Notes under the pieces: generated by a model | Databases searched by the model: none | The model's input: the letters and a program-made list of their open reading frames with translations, nothing else | Told to the model about the DNA's origin: nothing | Program-made: the position numbers and the translations under genes | Part shown: piece by piece, positions 6,986-15,087 of the stretch | Layout of the letters: each line of letters begins with the position of its first letter | How positions within the stretch are numbered: position 1 is the first letter of the stretch | Source of the DNA: Actinomycetes bacterium | Lineage (GTDB): Bacteria; Actinomycetota; Coriobacteriia; Coriobacteriales; UBA8131 | Reading direction: 5' to 3' | Assembly (NCBI GenBank): GCA_009787085.1 | Contig: WRGR01000035.1 | Coordinates: 1-48,062, forward strand | DNA: 48,062 nt

Positions 6986-8253
6986 GCAAGCTGACTTGGG
7001 CGCGTAGCAGCGCTTTGAAAGTCTGCCGTGAGGTGCGTTCTCGCAATGCTTTTGCCCGGCCGCTGATCGATCGTTACATCCATACCGCTGTCCAGCCGGG
7101 GAGCGAGCAGGCCTTCGCCACTCGTTTGGTGCTCGGGGTGGTTTCTACCAGCGGCGAGCTCGACCTGATCATCCAACGTGCCCTGCCGAATAACCCGCCA
7201 GAGCACAATTTACTGGATGCCCTGCGGATCTCGGTTTACGAGATGGCCTTCCTCAAAAAACCGGCCTATCTGGCCGTCAGCCAGGGGGTAGAGCTGGCAC
7301 GGAGCATTAACCCTCATTCTACAGGGTTCGCCAACTGGGCCTTGCACCGCATCGCTGAGAGCCTGACGGGCTTTCCTTGGGGCAACCCCGCCGCTGATGT
7401 CTCGGCGCTCGCCCATCTCCAGGCCTTCCCGGCTTGGTTCGCCGAACGGCTGATCGACGAGCTGGGCTGGGACGTAGCCAGTGAGTTCATGTCAGTTTCC
7501 AACCAACCGGCTCCGACCTTCCTAGTTGATGTGGCCAACAACAAAAGTCTGCGCGTCAATGCCAAGGAGCTTGCCGACTATCGTGAGGCTATTGTCGCCG
7601 GACATTATCTGGTAGTGGATGCCAACGCCCAACGGGTTGCCCAGATCGCTGCCGAACAGCTGTTGAAGCGGGCCGAACAGGTCAAACAGCCGACCTTTCT
7701 GGAAATCGGCAGCGGTCGGGGCAGCAAAACCGTGCTGATCAACTTGGCCGCCCATCGGGCTGGCTGTAGCTATCATCATCATGCGCTGGACATCCATGAG
7801 TTCAAGAATCGTTTGCTCAGCGAGCGGATTCGGCTTTATGGGCTTCAGGGCGTCTATCCGTTGACGGGCGATGCCCGCAAGCTTTCCGACTTGGTGTCTG
7901 AACGGCGGCTGCCTGCTCAGTTCGACTGCGCCTTCATCGATGCCCCCTGTTCTGGCAGCGGCACCCTGCGCCGCCATCCGGAGATCCGTTGGGCGCTTAA
8001 CACCCTGACCATCAGTTCCTTGGCCGCTCGTGCTCAAGAACTGCTCGCTGAGGTCGCTTTGCATATCGCCAAAGGCGGCTCTTTGGTTTATGCTACCTGT
8101 AGTGTAATGCGCGAGGAAAACGAGACCACGGTCAAGCGTTTTCTGCGCAGCCCGATAGGCCAGCTGTTCGAGCAGGCCGAGAGTTTCAGAAGCACGCTCA
8201 GCATCGGTGGCGGGGATGTTCACTATGCGGCGGTATTAAAGAGAAGAGGATAG
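6982..8253 (+). CDS. rsmB: 16S rRNA (cytosine-967-C5)-methyltransferase RsmB
   Basis: Methylates C967 of 16S rRNA with S-adenosylmethionine. ATG 6982 overlaps the fmt TGA (ATGA), giving 423 residues. The N-terminal 140 residues form the helical NusB-like RNA-binding domain (for example LGVVSTSGELDLIIQRAL). The SAM-binding site is LEIGSGRGSKTVLI. The two catalytic cysteines lie in DAPCSGSGTLRRHPEIRW (motif IV) and YATCSVMREEN (motif VI). Position after fmt is standard. Confidence 0.93.
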   Translation: MSKLTWARSSALKVCREVRSRNAFARPLIDRYIHTAVQPGSEQAFATRLVLGVVSTSGELDLIIQRALPNNPPEHNLLDALRISVYEMAFLKKPAYLAVSQGVELARSINPHSTGFANWALHRIAESLTGFPWGNPAADVSALAHLQAFPAWFAERLIDELGWDVASEFMSVSNQPAPTFLVDVANNKSLRVNAKELADYREAIVAGHYLVVDANAQRVAQIAAEQLLKRAEQVKQPTFLEIGSGRGSKTVLINLAAHRAGCSYHHHALDIHEFKNRLLSERIRLYGLQGVYPLTGDARKLSDLVSERRLPAQFDCAFIDAPCSGSGTLRRHPEIRWALNTLTISSLAARAQELLAEVALHIAKGGSLVYATCSVMREENETTVKRFLRSPIGQLFEQAESFRSTLSIGGGDVHYAAVLKRRG

Positions 8254-8262
8254 GGAATCAGT

Positions 8263-9240
8263 ATGCAAACTGCTTTGATCATGCAAGTTTTGGAAGTCGC
8301 CGAAAAGGCGGCAATTGCTGCGGCCGTTTGGAACGGTCGAGGCGACAAGGTTGCAGCCGACCAAGCGGCAACAACGGCGATGCGCGAGGCATTCAATGCC
8401 ATCCCCTTCAGTGGCCGCATTGTCATTGGCGAGGGGGAGCGCGACGAGGCGCCGATGCTCTTCATCGGCGAGGAACTGGGAAGTGGCGGTGACCCGATTG
8501 ATATCGCGGTCGACCCGTTGGAAGGCACCAATCTTTGCGCCTACAACCGCGCCAATGCTCTGACCACTATTGCCATTGCGCCCCGTGGCGCCCTGCTCTA
8601 TGCGCCGGACACCTATATGTGGAAACTGGCCGCCGGGGCTCAAGCGGCCAAGAACGGCGACCTGCACATTGACAATTCCCCGCAGCAGAACGTGCGAGCA
8701 GCGGCGGCAGCGCTGGGTAAGTCGGTAGAGGACCTGAATGTCTGCATTCTGCTGCGTGACCGCCATCAAGAGCTTATCGCCGCCGTGCGCGCCTGCGGTG
8801 CTCGCGTCAGTCTGATTGACGACGGCGATGTCTTCGGTGCTATTGCCACTGCCGTCCCGGGCACTGGCATTGACCTCTACTTGGGCAGTGGCGGTGCTCC
8901 GGAAGGCGTTTTGGCAGCTACTGGCCTCAAGGCCATCGGTGGTTTTTTCATGGGCAAGCTGGATTTCGCCATCGATCCGAAGGGCGTAGAAAAGCGCCAG
9001 CGGGCGGAGAAGACCGCCGAGGTTGATCTGGATGCTGCCTTGTCAATGGATACCCTGGTGCGCTCCAGCGATGCTGCCTTCATCGCCAGCGGTGTCACTG
9101 ACGGTGAAATGCTGGCCGGGGTGCGCATCGACCCCTCGGGCTCGGTGACCACCACCTCCATCATCATGAATGCCGCTGACCAAACCGTGCGTTTCGTGCG
9201 CAACACCCGTCGTAGTGCCCAAGGAATAGTGCGCTTTTAG
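8263..9240 (+). CDS. glpX: class II fructose-1,6-bisphosphatase
   Basis: Hydrolyses fructose 1,6-bisphosphate to fructose 6-phosphate in gluconeogenesis. It has 325 residues, close to the family length. Diagnostic motifs are GEGERDEAPML (metal-binding acidic loop), DPLEGTNL (phosphatase signature) and YLGSGGAPEGVLAATGLK (substrate loop). It starts at ATG 8263, 9 nt after rsmB. The stop codon TAG (9238-9240) is the first three bases of a repeat-element end, so the insertion set or reset the C-terminus (ending SAQGIVRF). Confidence 0.92.
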   Translation: MQTALIMQVLEVAEKAAIAAAVWNGRGDKVAADQAATTAMREAFNAIPFSGRIVIGEGERDEAPMLFIGEELGSGGDPIDIAVDPLEGTNLCAYNRANALTTIAIAPRGALLYAPDTYMWKLAAGAQAAKNGDLHIDNSPQQNVRAAAAALGKSVEDLNVCILLRDRHQELIAAVRACGARVSLIDDGDVFGAIATAVPGTGIDLYLGSGGAPEGVLAATGLKAIGGFFMGKLDFAIDPKGVEKRQRAEKTAEVDLDAALSMDTLVRSSDAAFIASGVTDGEMLAGVRIDPSGSVTTTSIIMNAADQTVRFVRNTRRSAQGIVRF

Positions 9241-9375
9241 GGAAACGCCGATTTAACGTCAAGCCCTGTCCCACACAGGCTTTGACCCGCAATCTTTTAG
9301 GATAGTGATCAGGGGAAAGATTGCCGGTCAAGCCGTCAGTGACTGCAGTTCGGGACTAATCGGTGTATCTCTAGG
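9238..9375. repeat. complete copy of the CTAGGGAAGC palindromic element, at the glpX stop
   Basis: The left end reads TAGGGAAACGCCGATTTAAC (9238 onward). The right end (about 9355-9375, ACTAATCGGTGTATCTCTAG) is its diverged inverse. Inside are GACCCGCAATCTTTT, then GATCAGGGG, then AAAGATTGCCGGTCAAGCC, which together form a long imperfect hairpin. This is one of the clearest copies in the window. Confidence 0.7.
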
Positions 9376-9419
9376 CTTAGCTGGTCGAACTTTGTTATCA
9401 TGTTTTAAGTACCAGACGG

Positions 9420-9560
9420 TACTCGTGTTCTTTCGGGAGCTGCATCAGCGGCTGAGAGGCGGTCTGCGGGCCGCGACCGAAAAACGGCTGCCAAACTGAC
9501 AGCAGCGTCGCCGGCACACCAAGCGGTGCGGTGCAGCTAAGCTTCAGCGATGCCTTGTGG
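9420..9560 (+). promoter_or_regulatory. structured leader of thiT, possibly a degenerate TPP-sensing element
   Basis: The leader contains CGGGAGCTGCATCAGCGGCTGAGAGG split over 9436-9462, which resembles the 5' half of the TPP riboswitch (GGGGUGC ... GCUGAGA). The 3' half (CCAAACTGACAGCAGCGTCG) only weakly resembles the expected CCUGAU...AAU...CG pattern. AGCTGCA near 9439 can pair with TGCAGCT near 9532, closing a long stem. The genes it precedes are thiamine uptake and pyrophosphorylation, which fits. I regard the leader as structured but the riboswitch call as uncertain. Confidence 0.35.
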
Positions 9561-9607
9561 CGGCCCAGAGCGTTCCGGTAATGCGGAGCGGCAAAGGAGG
9601 AATTGTC

Positions 9608-10330
9608 GTGCGTAATGCAAGAATCCTGACCATCGTGGAAATTGCCCTGTCCATTGCTTTGGCGGTGGTGCTTAACCTGCTGGCTCTACGGCTGCCCATC
9701 AATATCGCCGGCGGTTCCGTCTCGCTGGCCATGCTGCCCATTGCCGTGCTGGCCATGCGGCGCGGTATGTGGCCGGGCGCACTGGCCGGCACGATCTTCG
9801 GCCTTTTGGATCTTTGGATGAACCCGTGGATTGTTTTTCCCTTCCAAGTGCTGCTGGACTACCCTGCGCCCTATTTGCTTTTTGGTTTGGGCATTGGCCT
9901 GATTGCTCATTTGTACTGGCAATTGGCAAAAAAGCCAGAAGGGCTGTTGACCGAGTCGCAAGGGGATACGCTCAATCGCCAGTTCTTAGGCTCGTTGATC
10001 ATCGTCTTGGCCATGCTGGTCGGCGGCATCCTGCGCTATGCGACGCATGTGTTTTCCGGGGTGCTCTTCTTCTCTGAGAACGCCGTTGGCCAAAATGTTT
10101 GGATTTACTCCCTAGTCTATAACGTCAGTTATTTGGGGCCATCGCTTGTTGGTTCCATTGTCTGCGCTTTGATCCTCGTACCGATTCTGGAAGTTGCGGT
10201 ACCCGTCAAACGTGACATTCGTAAGACCGCCGCTGCCAAGGCTGCCCCCGATACAGCCATCGCTAAAGCCGCCGTTGATAAGGCTACTGTTGATGAGGCT
10301 AGCGGGGCTGCCGCCGACAAAGGCAGGTGA
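9608..10330 (+). CDS. thiT: ThiT-type thiamine-binding S component of an ECF transporter
   Basis: Membrane protein that captures thiamine for a shared ECF energising module (not encoded here). GTG 9608 follows AAAGGAGGA by 6 nt and gives 240 residues. Six hydrophobic helices span about residues 8-195. Family motifs are present: GGSVSLAMLPI, GTIFGLLDL, FQVLLDYPAPY (aromatic/acidic residues of the thiamine pocket) and HVFSGVLFF followed by YSLVYNVSYLGP. The last 45 residues form a hydrophilic Ala/Lys-rich tail (repeats like KAAxDxA) that is unusual for the family. It is followed after 4 nt by thiN. Confidence 0.9.
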   Translation: MRNARILTIVEIALSIALAVVLNLLALRLPINIAGGSVSLAMLPIAVLAMRRGMWPGALAGTIFGLLDLWMNPWIVFPFQVLLDYPAPYLLFGLGIGLIAHLYWQLAKKPEGLLTESQGDTLNRQFLGSLIIVLAMLVGGILRYATHVFSGVLFFSENAVGQNVWIYSLVYNVSYLGPSLVGSIVCALILVPILEVAVPVKRDIRKTAAAKAAPDTAIAKAAVDKATVDEASGAAADKGR

Positions 10331-10334
10331 AGGT

Positions 10335-11027
10335 GTGAGCAAAGATTCACGTTTTGTTCTGCTGGTATCTGGGTCGCCACGCGGAGCGTCTGCCGAGCTG
10401 CTCTGGGAGCTGGCCTCCGGCATGAGCTTTGTGGTGGCGGTTGATTCCGGGGCGGAGTGGTGCCGGGCAGCAGGCGTCATTCCCGATCTGTTGATCGGCG
10501 ACCTAGACTCCTGCACAGCAGAGAGCCGCGCTGCTTTTGCCACCCAAGACGTAGAGGTACTTGTCTTTCCGGTGGATAAAAACGCCAGCGACTTGGAGCT
10601 GGCCATAGACGAGCTGGTGACTCGGGGCTTTAGCGACTTGGTGGCCACCAATGTTACCGGTGGCCGTACCGACCACGAGCTTGCCGCCCTGGGAAACCTA
10701 GTCGCGGCCGGCGAGCGCGGCCTGGCGGTCACGGCGGTCGAGCCCCAAGAGACCCTGATCTTCATGAATGCCCCCGGGGTACGGCAGGAATTGAAACTGA
10801 ACTTCGGAGAAGGCATCAGCCTAGAAAACGCTCCAACTGTATCGCTGATCCCTTGGGGCGCAGCGGCTGAGGTCAGTGCCAGCGGCTTCAAATGGCCGTT
10901 GGAGAAGGCCACCCTTTTGCCTACTGCATCCCGAGGCGTCTCGAATATCCCAGTAAGCGCAGAACCCCGAATATACCTGCACCAAGGTGCCCTGATAGTA
11001 GTGGTGCAAACCCCAGCGCTACCCTAG
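10335..11027 (+). CDS. thiN: thiamine pyrophosphokinase
   Basis: Converts thiamine to thiamine pyrophosphate with ATP. The start GTG 10335, 4 nt after thiT, gives 230 residues; upstream in-frame codons lie inside thiT. Motifs: VAVDSGAEWCRAAGVIPDLL and IGDLDS (N-terminal catalytic domain), FPVDKNASDLELAI (metal/ATP-binding, normally P-x-DK-D-x-T/S-D) and NVTGGRTDHELAALGN. The C-terminal beta-sandwich carries SLIPWG and ASGFKWPLE. Pairing with ThiT indicates salvage of imported thiamine. Confidence 0.92.
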   Translation: MSKDSRFVLLVSGSPRGASAELLWELASGMSFVVAVDSGAEWCRAAGVIPDLLIGDLDSCTAESRAAFATQDVEVLVFPVDKNASDLELAIDELVTRGFSDLVATNVTGGRTDHELAALGNLVAAGERGLAVTAVEPQETLIFMNAPGVRQELKLNFGEGISLENAPTVSLIPWGAAAEVSASGFKWPLEKATLLPTASRGVSNIPVSAEPRIYLHQGALIVVVQTPALP

Positions 11028-11079
11028 AAAATATGACCGATGACAAATTGACCGGAGCCTCCACTGTGCAAGCCGTGGG

Positions 11080-11190
11080 CTAGGCGGTAATCAGTTTGTA
11101 CAACCAAACCAGGGAGACACCGGCTAACCCTCAAACTGCAGTCATTGCCGGCTTGACCGGCAATCGTTCCCCTGATCGGCAAGGTGGAAG
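11080..11190. repeat. degenerate copy of the palindromic element after thiN
   Basis: An end-like sequence (CCAGGGAGACACCGGCTAAC, 11109-11128) is followed by the core GTCATTGCCGGCTTGACCGG (11141-11160) and CAATCGTTCCCCTGATC. The core's palindrome is kept with compensating changes (GCCGG/CCGGC instead of GCGGG/CCCGC), which suggests the hairpin mattered. Confidence 0.6.
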
Positions 11191-11444
11191 CCCGTTTTTT
11201 ATCGCTCACTTTTCAAAACGAGCGGTAAAACCGTGCGGTCGGGGTTGAGCTGTTCTTCAAGGGTCAGCCTAGGCCAAGTGGCCAAAGGCAGACCGCAGCC
11301 ATGTGGGGCTTAAGCCAATCTACGGACTCCCCATTAGCCTTTTGATGTTCCTAAGTACAACAGCTCTACTGCTGGTAGGCGTTTTTGTTGGTGGCGCGTG
11401 TGTTGTGCTGGCCTTAGGCGTTAAGTTGGCGTTTCCTTGGGTGT
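11191..11444. other. intergenic region between thiN and rpmB (convergent), nothing identified
   Basis: This is the space between the 3' ends of thiN and rpmB. Short self-complementary pieces occur (GGCCAAGTGGCC, GGCTTAAGCC), but none has the GC stem plus T-run of an intrinsic terminator. No gene is supported. Confidence 0.4.
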
Positions 11445-11633
11445 TTAGGCGCGCTTGACCTTGCCTGCCTTCAGGCACTTGGTGCAGATACGCGCTTTTT
11501 GCACATGGCCGTTGATCTCCACCGTCAGTTTTTGCACGTTGGGGCGGTAGACACGGTTGGTGACCCGATGCGAGTGGCTGACGTTGCGACCCGCTACGGG
11601 ATGTTTCCCACAAACAGAACAAACCTGAGACAT
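11445..11633 (-). CDS. rpmB: 50S ribosomal protein L28
   Basis: 62-residue large-subunit ribosomal protein. It reads MSQVCSVCGKHPVAGRNVSH, then SHRVTNRVYRPNVQKL and CTKCLKAGKVKRA. It has the zinc-ribbon form with CxxC near the start and a second CxxC near the end. The start is ATG at 11633; the longer frame upstream is translated tRNA. It is 47 nt downstream of tRNA-Phe on the same strand, so both are probably on one transcript. Confidence 0.95.
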   Translation of the reverse strand: MSQVCSVCGKHPVAGRNVSHSHRVTNRVYRPNVQKLTVEINGHVQKARICTKCLKAGKVKRA

Positions 11634-11680
11634 CTCAAACTCCAGTTCTTCAAGGTGGTGGCTCCACCGATTTTGAGCGA

Positions 11681-11756
11681 TGGTGGTCGGAGACGGACTT
11701 GAACCGCCGGCACGGGGATTTTCAGTCCCCTGCTCTACCAACTGAGCTACCCGACC
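11681..11756 (-). tRNA. tRNA-Phe (GAA), CCA encoded
   Basis: On the minus strand a full cloverleaf folds. The acceptor stem GGTCGGG pairs with TCCGACC, the D-arm is GCTC...GAGC, the anticodon stem-loop is GGGGA-CTGAAAA-TCCCC with anticodon GAA, and the T-arm has loop TTCAAGT. The discriminator is A and CCA is encoded. Length is 76 nt. Confidence 0.97.
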
Positions 11757-11903
11757 ACATTTCACTTGCGCAGACGGGGGCGAACCCCGCCTAGGCGGAC
11801 GGCACCGAGAAGTGGTAAGCCATCCCTGTCAACGTAGCACTCGGAAGGCCAACAACAAATCGGCTGCCCGAGCACTGCACCATAAAAGGCGAACAGCCTG
11901 ATA

Positions 11904-11931
11904 ATTCTACCAGACTTAAGGCATAGGTCAA
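11904..11931 (-). promoter_or_regulatory. sigma70-type promoter for tRNA-Phe and rpmB
   Basis: On the minus strand TTGACC (11926-11931) and TAGAAT (11904-11909) are separated by 16 bp. They point toward the tRNA about 150 bp downstream. The region 11757-11903 between promoter and tRNA shows no second complete tRNA. Confidence 0.6.
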
Positions 11932-12148
11932 GTGCTCAACCGGTTTTCGGGGCCGTCAGGGTACATTAGGGCCTTTCAGCCGATGATTTTTGATATTTAT
12001 TTGAAGAAAAACCAACCTGACTGGCTTTTTTGGTGATTTTTGCGGTATGCTAGCTTATGCAAGGGATGGGCAAGAACTTGTTACTGGCGACGATTTGGTC
12101 CAAAGTAGCGTAAGGGCTTGCCTACAAATAAGTTTGAGAGGATCATAA
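11932..12148 (+). other. divergent intergenic region upstream of the small membrane gene
   Basis: AT-rich compared with its surroundings. It includes a TGCGGTATGCT extended -10-like sequence near 12040-12050 that could serve the gene at 12149. No ORF or RNA is recognised. Confidence 0.35.
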
Positions 12149-12430
12149 ATGGCAGAAGTAGGGCAAGCGCAAGCAATCAGCAAGGGGAATAGCCTTAGCT
12201 CCAGCGGCAAAACAGCAGGCACGGACAAATCTATCTACATAAGTGAAGGGCCCGGTCGGAAAACCCGGTTGATTCTGCGGTTTTTGGTGTGGCTTGCAGT
12301 AATCGTTGTCGTGGTGCTGTTGGCGCTGCTGGTCTCCGCTTGGCTGGCAGGTTTCCGTTTTGAGAACGGTCTGCCGGACCTTGGCAAGATGTTCCACTTT
12401 ATTTTCTACGAGTCCAATTACCATACATAG
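12149..12430 (+). CDS. small single-pass membrane protein, unknown function
   Basis: 93 residues from ATG 12149, preceded by GAGAGGATC. The N-terminal 45 residues are polar (Ser/Gly/Lys-rich). One strong membrane helix follows (LVWLAVIVVVVLLALLVSAW, about residues 47-66), then a 27-residue tail ending FYESNYHT. I do not recognise a family. It lies 26 nt before the YdcF-like gene in the same direction and may be co-expressed with it. Confidence 0.6.
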   Translation: MAEVGQAQAISKGNSLSSSGKTAGTDKSIYISEGPGRKTRLILRFLVWLAVIVVVVLLALLVSAWLAGFRFENGLPDLGKMFHFIFYESNYHT

Positions 12431-12456
12431 GGAAGCATCGAAATAAGTAGGCAGCA

Positions 12457-13530
12457 ATGACAGTTCTGGGGAGGGGGGGCAAAAAATCCGGGCACTGTGC
12501 CTGGTCAAGCTTGGCTTTTGCCCGGGGGGTGGCCTTTTTCTTTGGCCTCTACGCTGTCTTCAGCCTTATCAGCTTGCTGCTGAACACCGCCTATAATGCC
12601 AATATTTGGTGGATAGGCCTGTTGGGCATTCCCGAGTTGTTGGCTTGGGGTTTGCAGTTCTTTGTGGCGCTGGCGCTTCTGGCTTTTAGCTTTAAGCCGC
12701 CACGGCGGCTGGGATGGCGCATTGCCGGATCTGCCGTTTGCGCACTGTTTGCTGCTTTGGCCTTAAGAGATGCGGTTCTAACCTGGCTCTTGGCCGGGCA
12801 AGGGGTCATCAGGCTCGGGATTTTGTTGCCTTTCTCGCTCTTCATCATGCTGGCCTTTGTCGGTTTGGCGCTGGCGATGTTTTTCGGTTGCCGGTGCCGC
12901 CCTGATCATCCGGACCATCGCATTTTACTGGGGCGCCGCTGGCAGCGCTCTTTGCCGAGCCTTGTGATTGCTGCTCTGGCCGTGGCCTTTTCAGGGCTGG
13001 CCTTCTCTTGGGGTCAGATTCTTTGCTTTGGCCTCACCGACTATCGGCAGCCTGTGGATGCAGTGGTGATTTTTGGTGCCCAAGCCTATCCGGACGGCAC
13101 TCCCTCGCCAGCACTGGCCGGCCGGGTTGATGCTGGTATCGAGATGTATCAAGAGGGGTACACGCCCCTCTTGATCATGTCTGGTGCTACGGGCTGGGAA
13201 GGCGTTGATGAGGCGGCGGTCATGCAGCGTTACGCAGTACAAAACGGTGTGCCGCCAACGGCAATTGTGGTCGATGGCCAAGGTGCTTCCACCGAGCTGA
13301 CCGTCAAGAATACCATGCCAATTATCAGGGAGCGTGGTTTGCAACGGGTTGGTGCGGTCAGCTCGTTTTACCACATGGCGCGAATCAAGATGCTTTACTT
13401 GGCAGCCGGCCAAGACGTGTTGGCGATTCCTGCCGACGGCAGCAAGGAAGGTGACATGGCGGTTCCGGCTGCGCTCCGGGAGATTCCAGCTTGGTGGTAT
13501 TATTGGTTCAAGAGTATTTTTGGCACTTGA
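12457..13530 (+). CDS. YdcF/DUF218-family membrane protein
   Basis: 357 residues. The N-terminal 190 residues hold about five to six hydrophobic helices (around 24-45, 48-62, 65-80, 88-112, 117-142 and 166-190). The C-terminal soluble part is a DUF218 (YdcF/SanA/ElyC-like) domain: VDAVVIFGAQAYPDGTPSPA, GRVDAGIEMYQEGY, LLIMSGATGWEG, EAAVMQRYAVQNGVPPTAIV and SSFYHMARIKMLY. Members of this family are linked to envelope or peptidoglycan-precursor homeostasis, but the activity is not established. An alternative is a shorter start at a downstream codon; ATG 12457 is the first one in the frame. Confidence 0.8.
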   Translation: MTVLGRGGKKSGHCAWSSLAFARGVAFFFGLYAVFSLISLLLNTAYNANIWWIGLLGIPELLAWGLQFFVALALLAFSFKPPRRLGWRIAGSAVCALFAALALRDAVLTWLLAGQGVIRLGILLPFSLFIMLAFVGLALAMFFGCRCRPDHPDHRILLGRRWQRSLPSLVIAALAVAFSGLAFSWGQILCFGLTDYRQPVDAVVIFGAQAYPDGTPSPALAGRVDAGIEMYQEGYTPLLIMSGATGWEGVDEAAVMQRYAVQNGVPPTAIVVDGQGASTELTVKNTMPIIRERGLQRVGAVSSFYHMARIKMLYLAAGQDVLAIPADGSKEGDMAVPAALREIPAWWYYWFKSIFGT

Positions 13531-13595
13531 AGTAAATGAAGTAAATATGTTGGAAGGTAGTTTCGCGGGCGTTTTCCGTGGGGCGCGGTGTTGGC

Positions 13596-13624
13596 TTGTC
13601 AACCAAGCCAAGCTGCGGTATCAT
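13596..13624 (+). promoter_or_regulatory. sigma70-type promoter for the infA-rpoA-rplQ cluster
   Basis: TTGTCA (13596-13601) and TATCAT (13619-13624) are spaced by exactly 17 bp, 63 bp upstream of the infA start. The hexamers are close to consensus. This fits infA beginning a transcription unit here rather than being read from map/adk. Confidence 0.65.
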
Positions 13625-13686
13625 AGTTGCCTGTCGCTTTAACAAGCGGCTAATAAAGTATTGGTCTGAAACAGAAAGCGGAATTC

Positions 13687-13905
13687 TTGGCAAAAGAGAA
13701 CGCCATCGAGTTGGAAGGCACGGTCGTTGAGCCGTTGCCGAATGCGATGTTTCGAGTCAAACTGGAGAACGGCCACGTGATTTTGGCTCACATCTCCGGA
13801 AAGATGAGGATGCATTATATTCGCATTCTACCCGGGGATAAGGTCACGGTGGAATTATCTCCTTATGATCTGAACAGGGGTCGTATCACCTATCGTTTTA
13901 AGTGA
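13687..13905 (+). CDS. infA: translation initiation factor IF-1
   Basis: 72-residue OB-fold factor that binds the ribosomal A site during initiation. It reads [20 protein letters not shown], then [20 protein letters not shown] and [20 protein letters not shown], a full-length match. The start is TTG 13687 with only a weak ribosome binding site, consistent with regulated or modest initiation. It is not preceded by adk-map as in most bacteria. Confidence 0.95.
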   Translation: MAKENAIELEGTVVEPLPNAMFRVKLENGHVILAHISGKMRMHYIRILPGDKVTVELSPYDLNRGRITYRFK

Positions 13906-14034
13906 GGAGGGTGGTTTTGCGGCCATGCTATGGCCTTTAGCAAGACTTTGCTGAGGTTAGGAACAACTACCGCCTGCGGCTGCGGCGTGAAGATATAAAA
14001 GTAAGAGAGAGCTCAACTGAAGGGAACGATAAAT

Positions 14035-14148
14035 ATGAAGGTACGTCCTTCGGTCAAAAAAATGTGCGACAAATGCAAGATTATCCGGCGCCATGGCCGG
14101 GTTCTCGTGATTTGTGAGAATCCTCGCCATAAGCAGCGTCAGGGCTAA
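14035..14148 (+). CDS. rpmJ: 50S ribosomal protein L36
   Basis: 37 residues from ATG 14035: [20 protein letters not shown] followed by [17 protein letters not shown]. It carries the CxxC...C...H zinc-binding pattern of the C+ form. Preceded by GAAGGGAACG; it lies between infA and rpsM as usual. Confidence 0.97.
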   Translation: MKVRPSVKKMCDKCKIIRRHGRVLVICENPRHKQRQG

Positions 14149-14163
14149 GGGAGGAATGCTTAA

Positions 14164-14532
14164 GTGGCACGTATTTCTGGTGTCGACTTGCCGCGTGAGA
14201 AGCGCGTGGAGATCGGCCTGACATCCATCTACGGTATCGGATTGACCACCGCTACCAAGATTTTAGAATCTACCGGGGTCAACCCGGACACCCGTGTGAA
14301 AGACCTAACAGAAGAAGAAACTATCAAGCTTCGTGAGTACATCGACAAAAACCTCCAGATTGAGGGCGATCTGCGGCGCGAGGTGTCGCAAAACATCAAG
14401 CGCCTGATGGAGATCGGCTCCTATCGCGGCTTGCGCCACCGCCGTGGCTTGCCGGTGCGCGGACAGCGCACCCATACCAACGCCCGGACACGCAAAGGCC
14501 CGCGTAAGCAGATAGGAGGCAAGAGGAAGTAA
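14164..14532 (+). CDS. rpsM: 30S ribosomal protein S13
   Basis: 122 residues, GTG start at 14164 after GGGAGGAATGC. It reads [20 protein letters not shown], with helix-hairpin-helix-like YGIGLTTA and the basic C-terminus [20 protein letters not shown]. It binds the 16S rRNA head and contacts tRNA. The TAA stop overlaps the rpsK start (TAATG). Confidence 0.97.
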   Translation: MARISGVDLPREKRVEIGLTSIYGIGLTTATKILESTGVNPDTRVKDLTEEETIKLREYIDKNLQIEGDLRREVSQNIKRLMEIGSYRGLRHRRGLPVRGQRTHTNARTRKGPRKQIGGKRK

Positions 14533-14927
14533 TGGCTAAGAAACAGATTCGCACCCGCATCAAGCGCTCGGAGCGGAAAAACATCGCCGTGGGCGCCGCG
14601 CACATCAAGTCAACGTTCAACAACACGATTATCTCCCTCACTGACCCCCAAGGCAACGTCATCGCTTGGCAGAGTGCGGGAACGGTTGGTTTCAAGGGTT
14701 CGCGTAAATCCACGCCCTTTGCCGCTCAGATGGCGGCTGAGGCCTGCGCCAAGATCGCTATGGAACATGGTCTGCGCCGGGTGCTTGTTTACATGAAGGG
14801 GCCAGGGTCAGGCCGTGAGACTGCCTACCGCGCTCTCCAAGCCGCCGGTTTGGAGATCGCCAGCATTCAGGACTGCACGCCTATTCCGCACAACGGCGTC
14901 CGTCCGCGTAAGCGTAGGCGGATTTAG
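14532..14927 (+). CDS. rpsK: 30S ribosomal protein S11
   Basis: 131 residues. Motifs include [60 protein letters not shown] and the C-terminal [15 protein letters not shown]. Part of the platform of the small subunit. Translationally coupled to rpsM. Confidence 0.97.
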   Translation: MAKKQIRTRIKRSERKNIAVGAAHIKSTFNNTIISLTDPQGNVIAWQSAGTVGFKGSRKSTPFAAQMAAEACAKIAMEHGLRRVLVYMKGPGSGRETAYRALQAAGLEIASIQDCTPIPHNGVRPRKRRRI

Positions 14928-15087
14928 GGTCTCGTTATCGGGTCTTGTCGGCTAGCCGGAAGCTGGCCGTCAGCGAGGCCGGGATTTACCGGCCCCTGTG
15001 CTCGGCTGCTGCCCCATATTGGGGAGTAGGAAGGCATGGGTCCATTTGTAACTCTAATTGTTGATAAGTATCCTGAAAGGATGATTT
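14928..15087 (+). promoter_or_regulatory. structured leader of rpsD
   Basis: 160 nt separate rpsK from rpsD, long for this operon. The stretch can form GGCCGG-GATTTA-CCGGCC and CCCCA-TAT-TGGGG hairpins, plus a GCTAGCCGGAAGCTGGC-like stem. S4 autoregulates its operon in several bacteria by binding leader RNA, so this is a candidate site; I see no sequence match to a known class. Confidence 0.3.

Noticed and set aside
11757-11850. A second tRNA upstream of tRNA-Phe on the minus strand
   Set aside because: A T-arm-like GGGGTTCGCCCCC sequence exists, but there is no matching D-arm, anticodon stem or acceptor stem.
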